A DNA stretch of 64,000 nucleotides from an uncultured Blastocatellia bacterium (lineage in GTDB: Bacteria; Acidobacteriota; Blastocatellia; Pyrinomonadales; Pyrinomonadaceae): positions 7,230-71,229 of the forward strand of contig CAMLLD010000021.1 of assembly GCA_946480785.1 (NCBI GenBank). The letters are read 5' to 3'. Shown here piece by piece: positions 17,330-27,010 of the stretch. The stretch's first letter is position 1. Every line of letters starts with the position of its first letter. The translations under genes were made by a program, and so were the position numbers. The notes beneath the pieces were generated by a model. That model searched no databases and was not told where the DNA came from. It worked only from the letters and a program-made list of their open reading frames with translations.

Positions 17330-18118
17330 TTAAGATCTCCGCTCAAACGGTAAAGGAGTTACATCTTTCCGTGCGAACTGAGTAGTTTCTCCGGTACGAA
17401 AGTTAGCCGCGTCAACCGGCCGCGTGTTAGCGACTACTGACGGCGGCGGACGGCGCGAATCGAAGCGTACGATTCGATCCGACGACCTGCTGCGCCGAAT
17501 GTAATCGAAGAGCATGTAAGCGCCAAGCGCTACGAGCGCCACGGGCAGCAATTCTTTGATCGGCAGCGTCACTCTTAACAAAGTGTGCAACAGGAAGAGC
17601 GTGCCGATGATGATTAACGTCGTGCCCCACGCGAGTGGATTTCCATAAAGACGTCGCGCAATCACGTCGTCTTCAGCATCCGGACTCAACCCCGCTCTCA
17701 TCAACTGCGCCGTCCGGCACGCGTCTACCGCTGAAAACAGCCACGTTCCGATCACGCCGAGAACAAAGAAGTGAACTCCCTGCGCGATGACGGCCATTTG
17801 AAAGAAACTGGCGAAGATCGTGAAGTGGACGATGGCTTTCGATGTTTGTCCGTTGTAAGCCGCACCGAGTCCCGGCACGAACGAAAGCAGTGTCGCTACG
17901 AACGGCGAGCTCTTGCGCCGCAAAATCTGTGACGGACTGGCTTTCGAATGTCGCAGCAGTTCAACTCCGGCAACGATGCAGTCCTGGCAAAACGGAAATC
18001 CCCGCACGCGATGATCGCAAGCCGGACACAGTCCCCGCCCACATTGATTGCACTGAACCACCGCGGGATTCTTGGCATGGTAGCTACAGTACATCATCTT
18101 GATTTCACTCTCCCTCAC
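17330..18118 (-). CDS. B-box-like zinc-finger membrane protein
   Basis: A 262-residue protein. The N-terminal 50 residues hold a B-box-type zinc cluster: CSYH, then CNQCGRGLCPACDH and CQDC, giving eight Cys/His ligands. Then come four to five membrane helices (about 75-95, 100-135, 165-185, 190-210). The short motif FVPGLGAAYNGQ resembles the start of TM2-like or DUF5683-type membrane domains. The GTG start overlaps the stop of the anti-sigma gene (GTGA) with AGGA six bases upstream; an ATG seven codons inside is also possible. The gene is translationally coupled to the anti-sigma factor, so it may belong to that stress module. Confidence 0.65.
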   Translation of the reverse strand: MRESEIKMMYCSYHAKNPAVVQCNQCGRGLCPACDHRVRGFPFCQDCIVAGVELLRHSKASPSQILRRKSSPFVATLLSFVPGLGAAYNGQTSKAIVHFTIFASFFQMAVIAQGVHFFVLGVIGTWLFSAVDACRTAQLMRAGLSPDAEDDVIARRLYGNPLAWGTTLIIIGTLFLLHTLLRVTLPIKELLPVALVALGAYMLFDYIRRSRSSDRIVRFDSRRPPPSVVANTRPVDAANFRTGETTQFARKDVTPLPFERRS

Positions 18119-18924
18119 CGGTTCCTGCGCCCATTGCTCTCTGGTTTGCCGCCGGACGTATCTTTGTGTTGATCGTTGTTCTGTTTTGGCTGGGGAGGTG
18201 GTGGCGGTGTTTGTTCGCGGTTTTCGTTTACGCTTTTAAGACTCTCCGGCAGGATCTGCGACTGCGCTCCGGTTTTCTCAGCGAGCGCGAGGCCGGCGTC
18301 GTAAACGCCGCCAATCGAACCGTCAGCCGAAACTGTGTTGGTAAGCACGAGCACGGCCACCAGGATCATCGTGGCGACGCTAACGAGTTGCGGCGAGATG
18401 AGCGGATCCAACCAGAGGCGGAACCGCGACGCAGCGCGGGCTGTCCAAGGAGCTTTGACCTCCTGCGGCGTCGCGGTTCCTAAAGTCGCTTGCAGAATTC
18501 TTTCGTGCAGACCTGCGGGCAATGGCTTTTCTTCGGAGATGTAGGTGTAGCACGCGCCGATCGAGCGAACGACTTCGCCGGGCAGTTCGGTGCAGCGTTC
18601 ACAAAGCGCGGCGTGCCTTTCCCAACGATGATAGAGATGAGCGGGCAGGAAGCCGTCGAGGTAATCAGTGAGGAACTCTTCAAACTCTTCACAGGTCATT
18701 GCGGTTTCGGGAACCGTCTTTTGCAGAATGCGCGCGTCGAGATCGCGCGCCGGTTCCGGTACTGCTGCGACGCGACATGCGGCGACAGTGCTCTTCACCG
18801 CCGATAGCGTCTCGTGACACAGCGGGCACTTCATCGCGTGTTCGGCCATCAGCCGATTCGTTTCCGGACCGACTACGCCCTCAATGTAATCGGTCAAGTA
18901 AGTTTCAAAATCCACACAAAGCAT
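18115..18924 (-). CDS. Anti-sigma factor with two zinc-finger modules and one membrane helix
   Basis: A 269-residue protein paired with the ECF sigma gene 38 bases upstream. Two complete ZAS-type zinc motifs are visible: Cys3 with His29-x3-Cys33-x2-Cys36, and Cys78 with His104-x3-Cys108-x2-Cys111. A single transmembrane helix lies near 180-200. The periplasmic tail is Pro/Gln/Asn-rich. Anti-sigma factors of this kind hold their sigma factor at the membrane until stress. Having two zinc modules in tandem is unusual; one would suffice to bind sigma. The gene overlaps the B-box-like gene by four bases. Confidence 0.85.
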   Translation of the reverse strand: MLCVDFETYLTDYIEGVVGPETNRLMAEHAMKCPLCHETLSAVKSTVAACRVAAVPEPARDLDARILQKTVPETAMTCEEFEEFLTDYLDGFLPAHLYHRWERHAALCERCTELPGEVVRSIGACYTYISEEKPLPAGLHERILQATLGTATPQEVKAPWTARAASRFRLWLDPLISPQLVSVATMILVAVLVLTNTVSADGSIGGVYDAGLALAEKTGAQSQILPESLKSVNENREQTPPPPPQPKQNNDQHKDTSGGKPESNGRRNR

Positions 18925-18962
18925 CGTGTTTCGCTTTCCTGCCGCTCCTGTTTATTTCCTTC

Positions 18963-19622
18963 TCAAACTTCACTCATCGCCACGACTTTCATGCGGCGAA
19001 GAATCTTTGCCAACTCAATCCGGCCCCGATTAATTCGGGACTTCACTGTTCCTTCGGGAATCTTTAACAGATCGACAATCTCCTGGTAACTCAACTCCTC
19101 GATATCTCTCAGGATCACACAAGTGCGCAGATCCGGCGAGAGCTTGTCGATGCCCGCCTGAACCTGCGCACCGAGTTCGCGACGTTCCATTTCCGTCTGC
19201 ACCGAGTTCGTTCTCGTGTGCAGGTGATAACTGTGGTCGGCGAGATCGTCGGCCTGGTTATCATGTGGCGTGCGCTGGCGCTTGCGGTAGTCGTCGATGA
19301 TCAGGTTTCGCGCCAGGCGCATCAACCAGTTCTGCAAATCGCCCTGCTTCGGGTCGTATTGATCTAAAGAGCGATAGACCCTGACGAAAACTTCCTGCGT
19401 CAGATCTTCTGCTGTGTCGGCTCGGGAGGTAAATCGGTAGGCGAGATTGTAGATGCGGCGGGAATAGGTTTGAACGATCTCTTCCCACGCCGCGCCGTCG
19501 CCCGCGCGACACCTGCGAACCAGCTCGGCTCCTTCGCTGACTGCCAAAGCTTTAACAGCCCCCACCGTATCTTCTCCAGGTACCTGTGCTTCGGAACTCG
19601 TCAAAGTGCGCGTCTTTGACAA
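18963..19622 (-). CDS. ECF-type RNA polymerase sigma factor (RpoE-like)
   Basis: A sigma-70 family regulator of about 219 residues, with region 2 (EEIVQTYSRRIYNLAYRFTS and EDLTQEVFVRVYRSL) and region 4 (LSYQEIVDLLKIPEGTVKSR). It directs RNA polymerase to stress promoters when released by its anti-sigma factor. The start is uncertain: the TTG at 19622 has no binding site, whereas a GTG at 19565 follows GGAG by eight bases and would give a 200-residue protein. The two genes downstream, anti-sigma and B-box membrane protein, form the same transcript. The upstream gap carries a REP doublet. Confidence 0.9.
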   Translation of the reverse strand: MSKTRTLTSSEAQVPGEDTVGAVKALAVSEGAELVRRCRAGDGAAWEEIVQTYSRRIYNLAYRFTSRADTAEDLTQEVFVRVYRSLDQYDPKQGDLQNWLMRLARNLIIDDYRKRQRTPHDNQADDLADHSYHLHTRTNSVQTEMERRELGAQVQAGIDKLSPDLRTCVILRDIEELSYQEIVDLLKIPEGTVKSRINRGRIELAKILRRMKVVAMSEV

Positions 19623-19737
19623 GAGGCGTTTACGACACGCGCCAAATTAAAGTTCCCGGTCAGACTTTATCCCAAAAGTGCCTGTTCGAACAGCTTCAAG
19701 CGGCTAAGGCAGGGTCAGGTTGGGTTGAGCGCCTCCC

Positions 19738-19795
19738 TGGAGTGCGGTGCCTTAGCACCGCTTTGGCCAAAGCGCCGACAAGTCGGCGCACTCCA
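19738..19795. repeat. REP-like inverted doublet (two abutting 29-nt units)
   Basis: Unit 1 (19738-19766) and unit 2 (19767-19795, inverted) each start with GGAG, form a hairpin and end with CGCTTTGG. They meet head to head at CTTTGG|CCAAAG. The stems differ but stay paired: GCGGTGC/GCACCGC in one, GCGCCGAC/GTCGGCGC in the other. GGAG plus palindrome is the layout of REP elements moved by RAYT transposases. No such transposase is in the window. A third and fourth copy occur at 53096-53182. Confidence 0.65.
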
Positions 19796-19853
19796 AGACG
19801 TTCTTGCTCAAGTCTCTCCGGTGTAGTAAGGTCTCGGGCCGACCCAACATGTT

Positions 19854-20915
19854 GTGGTTCTACTCGAAAGAGAGTTGAAAACCAAAGGCTACCGCAAATA
19901 CATCGAGTTCGCCGCGCTCTGCCTGCTCGCCGCAGCACTGCTTTGGTTGTTTGGTCGCAACCTTAACTGGCGCGAGGTCGGCCACGCCTTGAGCACAGCC
20001 GATCCGATCCGGCTCACGCTGGCGATCTTTCTGATCTCGCTCCTGTATCTCGTCAGGGCTTTTCGTTGGGGCGCGCTGCTGAAGCCGCTCACGCCCGCGC
20101 GACTTGGGGATCTTTTTGTCGCTACCACGATCGGATTCAGCGCCGTCTTTCTCGTCGGCCGTGCGGGCGAAGTGGTCAGGCCCGTGGCTTTGCCGATGCG
20201 CGACCGCCGCGTGAACCCGAGCGCGGCCATCGTCACGATCTTCATCGAACGCATTTACGACTTCGTGGGCGTGACGCTCATGTTCGCGATCAACCTGCTC
20301 TGGTTTCGGCCGCCGGCTGCGCTCGCCGGTTACTTCGGCCGCGTGCGTGCTGTCGGTCTCGGGTTGCTGGCGGTGCTGTTTGTCGGTATCGGCTTTCTGA
20401 TCTGGTTTCGCAAGAACTCCGCGCAGTTACTGGGCGCGCTCGAGCGCCTGTTTTCACGCTGGCATTTTTTACCGCAGCGAGTCGCGCAACTCATCATCAG
20501 GTTGCTCGAACAACTGTCGGGCGGGTTGCGTGTTTTGGTTAACGCGGCGGAGTTAGCTGAGACCGCCGGTTGGACCGCGGCCCTTTGGCTCGGCGTGGCG
20601 TGCGCGAACCTGCTCGTGTTTCGCTCCTTTCATGTAGATCTCGGATTGTCTGACGCGATCTTCGTTTTGGGTTGGTCGATGGTCGGCTCGATCGTGCCGA
20701 CACCGGGCGGCGCGGCCGGAGCATTTCACGCAGTCACAGCCGCGGGCCTGATGTTTCTCGGCGTGCAGAAAGACACGGCCGCGGCGCTCTCGATAGTTTT
20801 GCATCTCGTCGATTTTGGACCAGCGTTATTCTTCGGACTTTTCTATTTCATTCGCGGCGATTTAAGTATCTCTCGATTACGAACGATGATCTCGCCCGCA
20901 AACGCGGAGGGTTAA
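19854..20915 (+). CDS. Flippase-like membrane protein (LPG synthase transmembrane region family, UPF0104)
   Basis: A 353-residue integral membrane protein with about eight predicted helices. The region [12 protein letters not shown], with [18 protein letters not shown] following near residue 100, is typical of the UPF0104/AglD2 family, which includes the flippase half of MprF. It probably moves or senses lipids in the inner membrane; the substrate is unknown. Numbering starts at the GTG at 19854; a TTG at 19869 with GAAAGAGAG just upstream is an alternative. The stop is two bases before the nrdR ATG, so nrdR is coupled to it. Confidence 0.8.
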   Translation: MVLLERELKTKGYRKYIEFAALCLLAAALLWLFGRNLNWREVGHALSTADPIRLTLAIFLISLLYLVRAFRWGALLKPLTPARLGDLFVATTIGFSAVFLVGRAGEVVRPVALPMRDRRVNPSAAIVTIFIERIYDFVGVTLMFAINLLWFRPPAALAGYFGRVRAVGLGLLAVLFVGIGFLIWFRKNSAQLLGALERLFSRWHFLPQRVAQLIIRLLEQLSGGLRVLVNAAELAETAGWTAALWLGVACANLLVFRSFHVDLGLSDAIFVLGWSMVGSIVPTPGGAAGAFHAVTAAGLMFLGVQKDTAAALSIVLHLVDFGPALFFGLFYFIRGDLSISRLRTMISPANAEG

Positions 20916-20917
20916 TT

Positions 20918-21397
20918 ATGAAATGTCCTTTCTGTGCTTACCTCGAAGATAAAGTGGTTGACTCGCGTGAGTCACGCGAAGGCGACGCCATTCGCCGGCG
21001 GCGCGAGTGTCTTCGCTGTGAACGGCGCTTCACGTCTTACGAGCGCATTGACGAGATACCTTACATGGTGGTGAAGAAAGACGGCCGCCGCGAGACTTTC
21101 GATCGCAACAAAGTCATGGCGGGCCTGTTGCGCGCTTGTGAAAAACGTCCGGTAGCGTCGGCAAAGCTCGACAGCATCGTGAATGCAATCGAAAAATACG
21201 TGCAGGAGTCGCCCGAACGCGAACGTCCCACGAGTAAGATTGGCGAGATGATCATGCGGCGCTTGAAAGAGCTCGACAAGGTCGCCTATGTTCGCTTTGC
21301 TTCGGTTTATCTCGAGTTCGAAGATGTTTCGGAGTTTATGACGGAGCTCAAGCAGTTGGTGCGCACTCGCGCCAGCGGACCGACGAGTAGAAAGTGA
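20918..21397 (+). CDS. nrdR: Transcriptional repressor NrdR
   Basis: A 159-residue repressor of ribonucleotide reductase genes. It has the N-terminal zinc ribbon (MKCPFC with CLRCERRF) and then the ATP-cone domain ([20 protein letters not shown]). It binds ATP/dATP to sense nucleotide levels and represses nrd operons by binding NrdR boxes; no nrd genes or boxes are visible here. The ATG at 20918 is preceded by GGAGGG in the end of the previous gene. It heads a tight cluster with hsp20 (8 bases) and lon (11 bases). Confidence 0.95.
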   Translation: MKCPFCAYLEDKVVDSRESREGDAIRRRRECLRCERRFTSYERIDEIPYMVVKKDGRRETFDRNKVMAGLLRACEKRPVASAKLDSIVNAIEKYVQESPERERPTSKIGEMIMRRLKELDKVAYVRFASVYLEFEDVSEFMTELKQLVRTRASGPTSRK

Positions 21398-21405
21398 TTT
21401 GATAG

Positions 21406-21879
21406 ATGATCAAACCAGTGCGAGCAACGGGATTAGAACGACTCGAATTACAACGACTGCGCGATCGTGTCGGACGCCTTTACGTGGCGTTGGAAGAAGC
21501 GACCGAAGCCGAGAGCCCGATCGCTTCGGGTGCGTTTGCGCCGCCCGTAGATCTTTGCGAGACAGAGAAGATGATCTCCGTTCGAGTCGAACTGCCCGGC
21601 GTCGCGCCGGATCAGATCAAGATCGGTTTGACAAACGACAAGTTGAGAATCTGGGGTGAGAAAAAGCGAAGACCAGCCCGACGACGAATCATTTCGTATC
21701 TTTGCTCGGAACGCAGTTATGGCAAGTTCAACCGGGTGGTGCGCCTGCGTTGGACCATCTGCGTTCGCACAGCCACGGCGGAGTTGAAAGACGGCATGCT
21801 CCATATTTACCTGCCGAAGATTGAAGATCGCCGGGGCAATGAAGTCATCGTTGCAGTCAAAGACGCGAGTACGGAGTAG
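21406..21879 (+). CDS. Small heat-shock protein (Hsp20/alpha-crystallin)
   Basis: A 157-residue holdase chaperone that keeps unfolding proteins soluble. The alpha-crystallin domain spans about residues 48-150: PPVDLCETEKMISVRVELPG near its start and the conserved A-x-L-x-DGMLHIYLPK near the end. The N-terminal arm is short and charged. It sits between nrdR and lon with tiny gaps, so heat-stress chaperone and protease are expressed together. No HrcA/CIRCE operator is visible upstream. Confidence 0.92.
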   Translation: MIKPVRATGLERLELQRLRDRVGRLYVALEEATEAESPIASGAFAPPVDLCETEKMISVRVELPGVAPDQIKIGLTNDKLRIWGEKKRRPARRRIISYLCSERSYGKFNRVVRLRWTICVRTATAELKDGMLHIYLPKIEDRRGNEVIVAVKDASTE

Positions 21880-21890
21880 GGAAGAGGAAA

Positions 21891-24341
<2,451 letters not shown>

Positions 24342-24429
24342 ACGTGGATCGCTGGCGCGAAAATGTGGTACAACCCCGCTGGCGCTCGCGGAATCTGAGT
24401 TGAGCCCAATCAACAATTAAGGAGTTTTG

Positions 24430-25026
24430 ATGAGTTCTACAAGACGCAGCTACGTTACCGTTCTTTTTGCGCTTTTCGCTTTCGTTCTCGTCTCGTCAAT
24501 CACCGCCGTTGCCCAACAAACCGACGTCAAAATCAAAAACTTTGGCCAAATGGATGACCGCTTTTACCGCGGCGCCCAACCTAAAGAAGAGGACTACAAA
24601 CAGCTAGCTGCGATCGGTATTAAAACCATCATCGATCTCCGTGAGGATCCGACCGACTACGAAAAGCGCGACGCCGAAGCGGCGGGAATTCGCTACGTCA
24701 ATTTGCCGATGAGTGACAAGGATTATCCGCCGGCAGCGACGATCGATCAGTTCCTGAAACTCGTCGACGATCCCTCAACCGGGAAGTTCTTCGTACACTG
24801 CGCCGGGGGCCGTCATCGCACGGGTGTCATGGGCGCGGTTTACCGGTTCAATCATTACGGCTGGAACTTCGATCAGGTCTACGCCGAGATGAAGAAGTAT
24901 GATTTCTACACCCGCTGGGGCCATGGCGAAATGAAGAAGTTTGTTGAAGATTACGCCACTAGCTTCAGTAACCGCACGGCGAGCGCCGCAGCCGCCAGTG
25001 TTACCACCACCGTCAACCAGAAGTAA
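24430..25026 (+). CDS. Secreted tyrosine/dual-specificity phosphatase-like protein
   Basis: A 198-residue protein with a signal peptide (likely cut near AVAQQ, residue 30). The catalytic CX5R loop is Cys124-AGGRH-Arg130 in VHCAGGRHRTG, with upstream Asp residues in MSDKDYPP that could act as general acid. This is the DSP/tyrosine phosphatase fold (Siw14 or DSP-like), apparently exported to the periplasm, which is uncommon. The substrate is unknown; sugars, lipids or phosphoproteins are possible. The ATG at 24430 is chosen over the adjacent TTG because AAGGAG lies six bases before it. Confidence 0.82.
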   Translation: MSSTRRSYVTVLFALFAFVLVSSITAVAQQTDVKIKNFGQMDDRFYRGAQPKEEDYKQLAAIGIKTIIDLREDPTDYEKRDAEAAGIRYVNLPMSDKDYPPAATIDQFLKLVDDPSTGKFFVHCAGGRHRTGVMGAVYRFNHYGWNFDQVYAEMKKYDFYTRWGHGEMKKFVEDYATSFSNRTASAAAASVTTTVNQK

Positions 25027-25045
25027 GGTCGTTTCAATTTCAGTT

Positions 25046-25080
25046 CGTAAGGGTGGCCCGCTGTGACCACCCTTACTTTT
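25046..25080 (+). terminator. Rho-independent terminator between convergent genes
   Basis: GTAAGGGTGG (25046-25055) pairs perfectly with CCACCCTTAC (25066-25075) and is followed by TTTTT. It ends the phosphatase transcript, 20 bases after its stop. On the other strand no T-run follows. Confidence 0.85.
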
Positions 25081-25994
25081 TACTGATAAAGATAGGAGTA
25101 GCTCTTCTTCTGATCCCACTCGAGGCCTTCGACGTTCCTGCCATCAAGATCCAAAATGTCGGCACTCAGCTCGTCAGTGCTCACCGTCGGACTCACGTCA
25201 ACTGAATAAACGATCGTTCCCGGCGACTCCTGCGAAGACTCGCGATCGATCGCCCGCAGCTCCTTATCGAAACCGTGCTTGCGAAACACGTCGCGCAACG
25301 TTCGCTGCGTCGAAACAACATTCCGCGTCGTGACTTTCAACTCCATCGAACGAAACACCTGCTCCGGCTCGCGCCACTCCAGAATCCAAAGCACGATGAA
25401 CGAAAACAGCGCCAACACAAACGCGAGATCCCAACGACCAACGCCCGAAGCGAGTCCGAGCGCGAGACTAATCAGCAACACCGTGATCTCTTTCGGATCG
25501 CGAATGTTCGTGCGGAAGCGAACGAGCGAGACCGCCGCGAAGATGCCGAACGCGCGCGCCGCGTTATCGCCGACGATGATCATCAGCGCCGCCGCTACGA
25601 TTGCGAGCAGAATCTGCGTTTGGGCCACGTAAGGATTGCGCTTGATCGCGAGGATGCGCCGCCGCGGACGATAAGCGAGTGCTGCGCCGAGCAGTGTTGC
25701 CAGCAGCAGGCGCAACCCGATGCGGGCCATCGTCTGAATCCAACGCTCGCCGCGCACATACGTGTCGCTCGATCGCGTGCCCATGATCCGGTCGAGAAAG
25801 GTCTCGTTCTCGGCCGGCGTGGGCGTCGGCCGCAAGCCCGGCTCGCGTTCGACCTCACCGGGCTGTTGTACCTGCGTGTACTCCGGCGTCGTGTTTCGTC
25901 CACCGATGAAATACACGGCGAGCGCGCTGACGAGCAGCACACCGACAAAGACAACAACTAGCGTAACGATCTCGCGCTTTCGGTTCTGCTTCAT
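25080..25994 (-). CDS. DUF4956-domain membrane protein
   Basis: A 304-residue protein. There is one N-terminal anchor helix (about 9-30), a Pro/Thr-rich periplasmic loop, then four helices (about 93-110, 122-145, 150-185, 190-205) with the family signature AVSLVRFRTNIRDPKEI. It ends in a cytoplasmic ferredoxin-like domain. DUF4956 proteins often sit in operons with VTC-type polyphosphate polymerases and CotH-type secreted kinases. Here it follows ppk1 and a kinase-like secreted protein, which supports a polyphosphate or cell-envelope phosphate link. Its own function is unknown. It lies 11 bases downstream of the preceding gene. Confidence 0.8.
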   Translation of the reverse strand: MKQNRKREIVTLVVVFVGVLLVSALAVYFIGGRNTTPEYTQVQQPGEVEREPGLRPTPTPAENETFLDRIMGTRSSDTYVRGERWIQTMARIGLRLLLATLLGAALAYRPRRRILAIKRNPYVAQTQILLAIVAAALMIIVGDNAARAFGIFAAVSLVRFRTNIRDPKEITVLLISLALGLASGVGRWDLAFVLALFSFIVLWILEWREPEQVFRSMELKVTTRNVVSTQRTLRDVFRKHGFDKELRAIDRESSQESPGTIVYSVDVSPTVSTDELSADILDLDGRNVEGLEWDQKKSYSYLYQ

Positions 25995-26005
25995 CGTTGC
26001 CCGGC

Positions 26006-26983
26006 CTAGTTGTTACCGATCTGAATATTCGGCCGCAGACTCAGCAGTTCGTTCGTTCGCGACCGGACCTCGCGCGTCAACAGATCTATTTGATCGGGAC
26101 TATAGTTCGCGGCGCGAAACGCATCGCGCAATTGCTGATCGCTGAGTTGAGCGAGCCACGAACCGAGCCAAACAGCATCGTCGACCGTGATGTTGTTCAT
26201 CAGCCCGCGATTCTTGCCGCCGAAGTGCAACTTAACGCGATTGCCTTTCACTTTCTCGAGAAAGTCAGACTTCGCGTAACTCTGCGGGTTGTTGCGGTCG
26301 CGCGTGAAGCGCCACAGCAACGGCGTCGTGCTCGCATGACCAAACGTCGCGCCGAGATCGCTGATGACGTAATAGAGTTTGGGATCGCCATTGCCGCGCG
26401 TCTGAATCAGCACGTTGTTTGTGTCTTTGAGGTCCCAGTTATTGATCAAGGCCATCATGACCTTCAGGCCCTGGTATTCCGGCGTTCTGAGAAACGGATT
26501 GTCTTTCCACTTCCATTCGCCGGCACGCTTCCAATTTTCCGGGCGCGCTTCGAAGCGAACGTTGGTAAACGTGCCTTTGCCGGGAATCGTGACCCGCGGC
26601 ACGAGGTAGTTGATCTCCGTGAAGTAACCGATACCCCACAACAGTCTCACGGCCGACGTTTCTGATTGCGCTTCCTTGCCGATCTTCGCGACCCATTCAC
26701 GACCGGAGCCGTCACGCACGCGATACTTCTTCGAGTAGCCGCCCTTTTCTTCTTTCAGAAACGTAATCCTGCGGAGGTCAGGCCGCAGGCTCGCGCCGCC
26801 TGGACCAAGAAACAGATCGCGCGACCCGATGTCGGTCGGCTTGCGCCACAGTATCGGCGTGCCGGTGGGAATCTCTTTCTTCTTTTTAGATTTGGCAAAA
26901 CCCGTTTGACCCGTTGGGGTCGCCGGGATCAATAGCGCGACCACGATGAGTATCGCGACGCGAACTCTCTTCATTCGATTCAT
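26006..26983 (-). CDS. Secreted protein with kinase-like signature residues
   Basis: A 325-residue protein of no named family that I recognise. A signal peptide (about 1-30) is followed by a Lys-rich linker. The mature part has kinase-like landmarks: Lys100 in WVAKIG, Glu108 in a following helix, Asp184 and Asn189 in WDLKDTNNVL and Asp209 in ISDLGATFG. These match the ATP-Lys, catalytic Asp/Asn and DFG-like positions of protein kinase-fold enzymes such as HipA or CotH. It lies between ppk1 (27 bases) and DUF4956 (11 bases), the same slot CotH occupies in other genomes. GGAG precedes the ATG by seven bases. Activity is inferred only. Confidence 0.55.
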   Translation of the reverse strand: MNRMKRVRVAILIVVALLIPATPTGQTGFAKSKKKKEIPTGTPILWRKPTDIGSRDLFLGPGGASLRPDLRRITFLKEEKGGYSKKYRVRDGSGREWVAKIGKEAQSETSAVRLLWGIGYFTEINYLVPRVTIPGKGTFTNVRFEARPENWKRAGEWKWKDNPFLRTPEYQGLKVMMALINNWDLKDTNNVLIQTRGNGDPKLYYVISDLGATFGHASTTPLLWRFTRDRNNPQSYAKSDFLEKVKGNRVKLHFGGKNRGLMNNITVDDAVWLGSWLAQLSDQQLRDAFRAANYSPDQIDLLTREVRSRTNELLSLRPNIQIGNN

Positions 26984-27010
26984 TGTTAAACTCCGGTGCG
27001 TAAGTAACGG

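Noticed and set aside
21380..21890. A CIRCE heat-shock operator before hsp20 or lon
   Set aside because: No TTAGCACTC/GAGTGCTAA pair is present in the short gaps.
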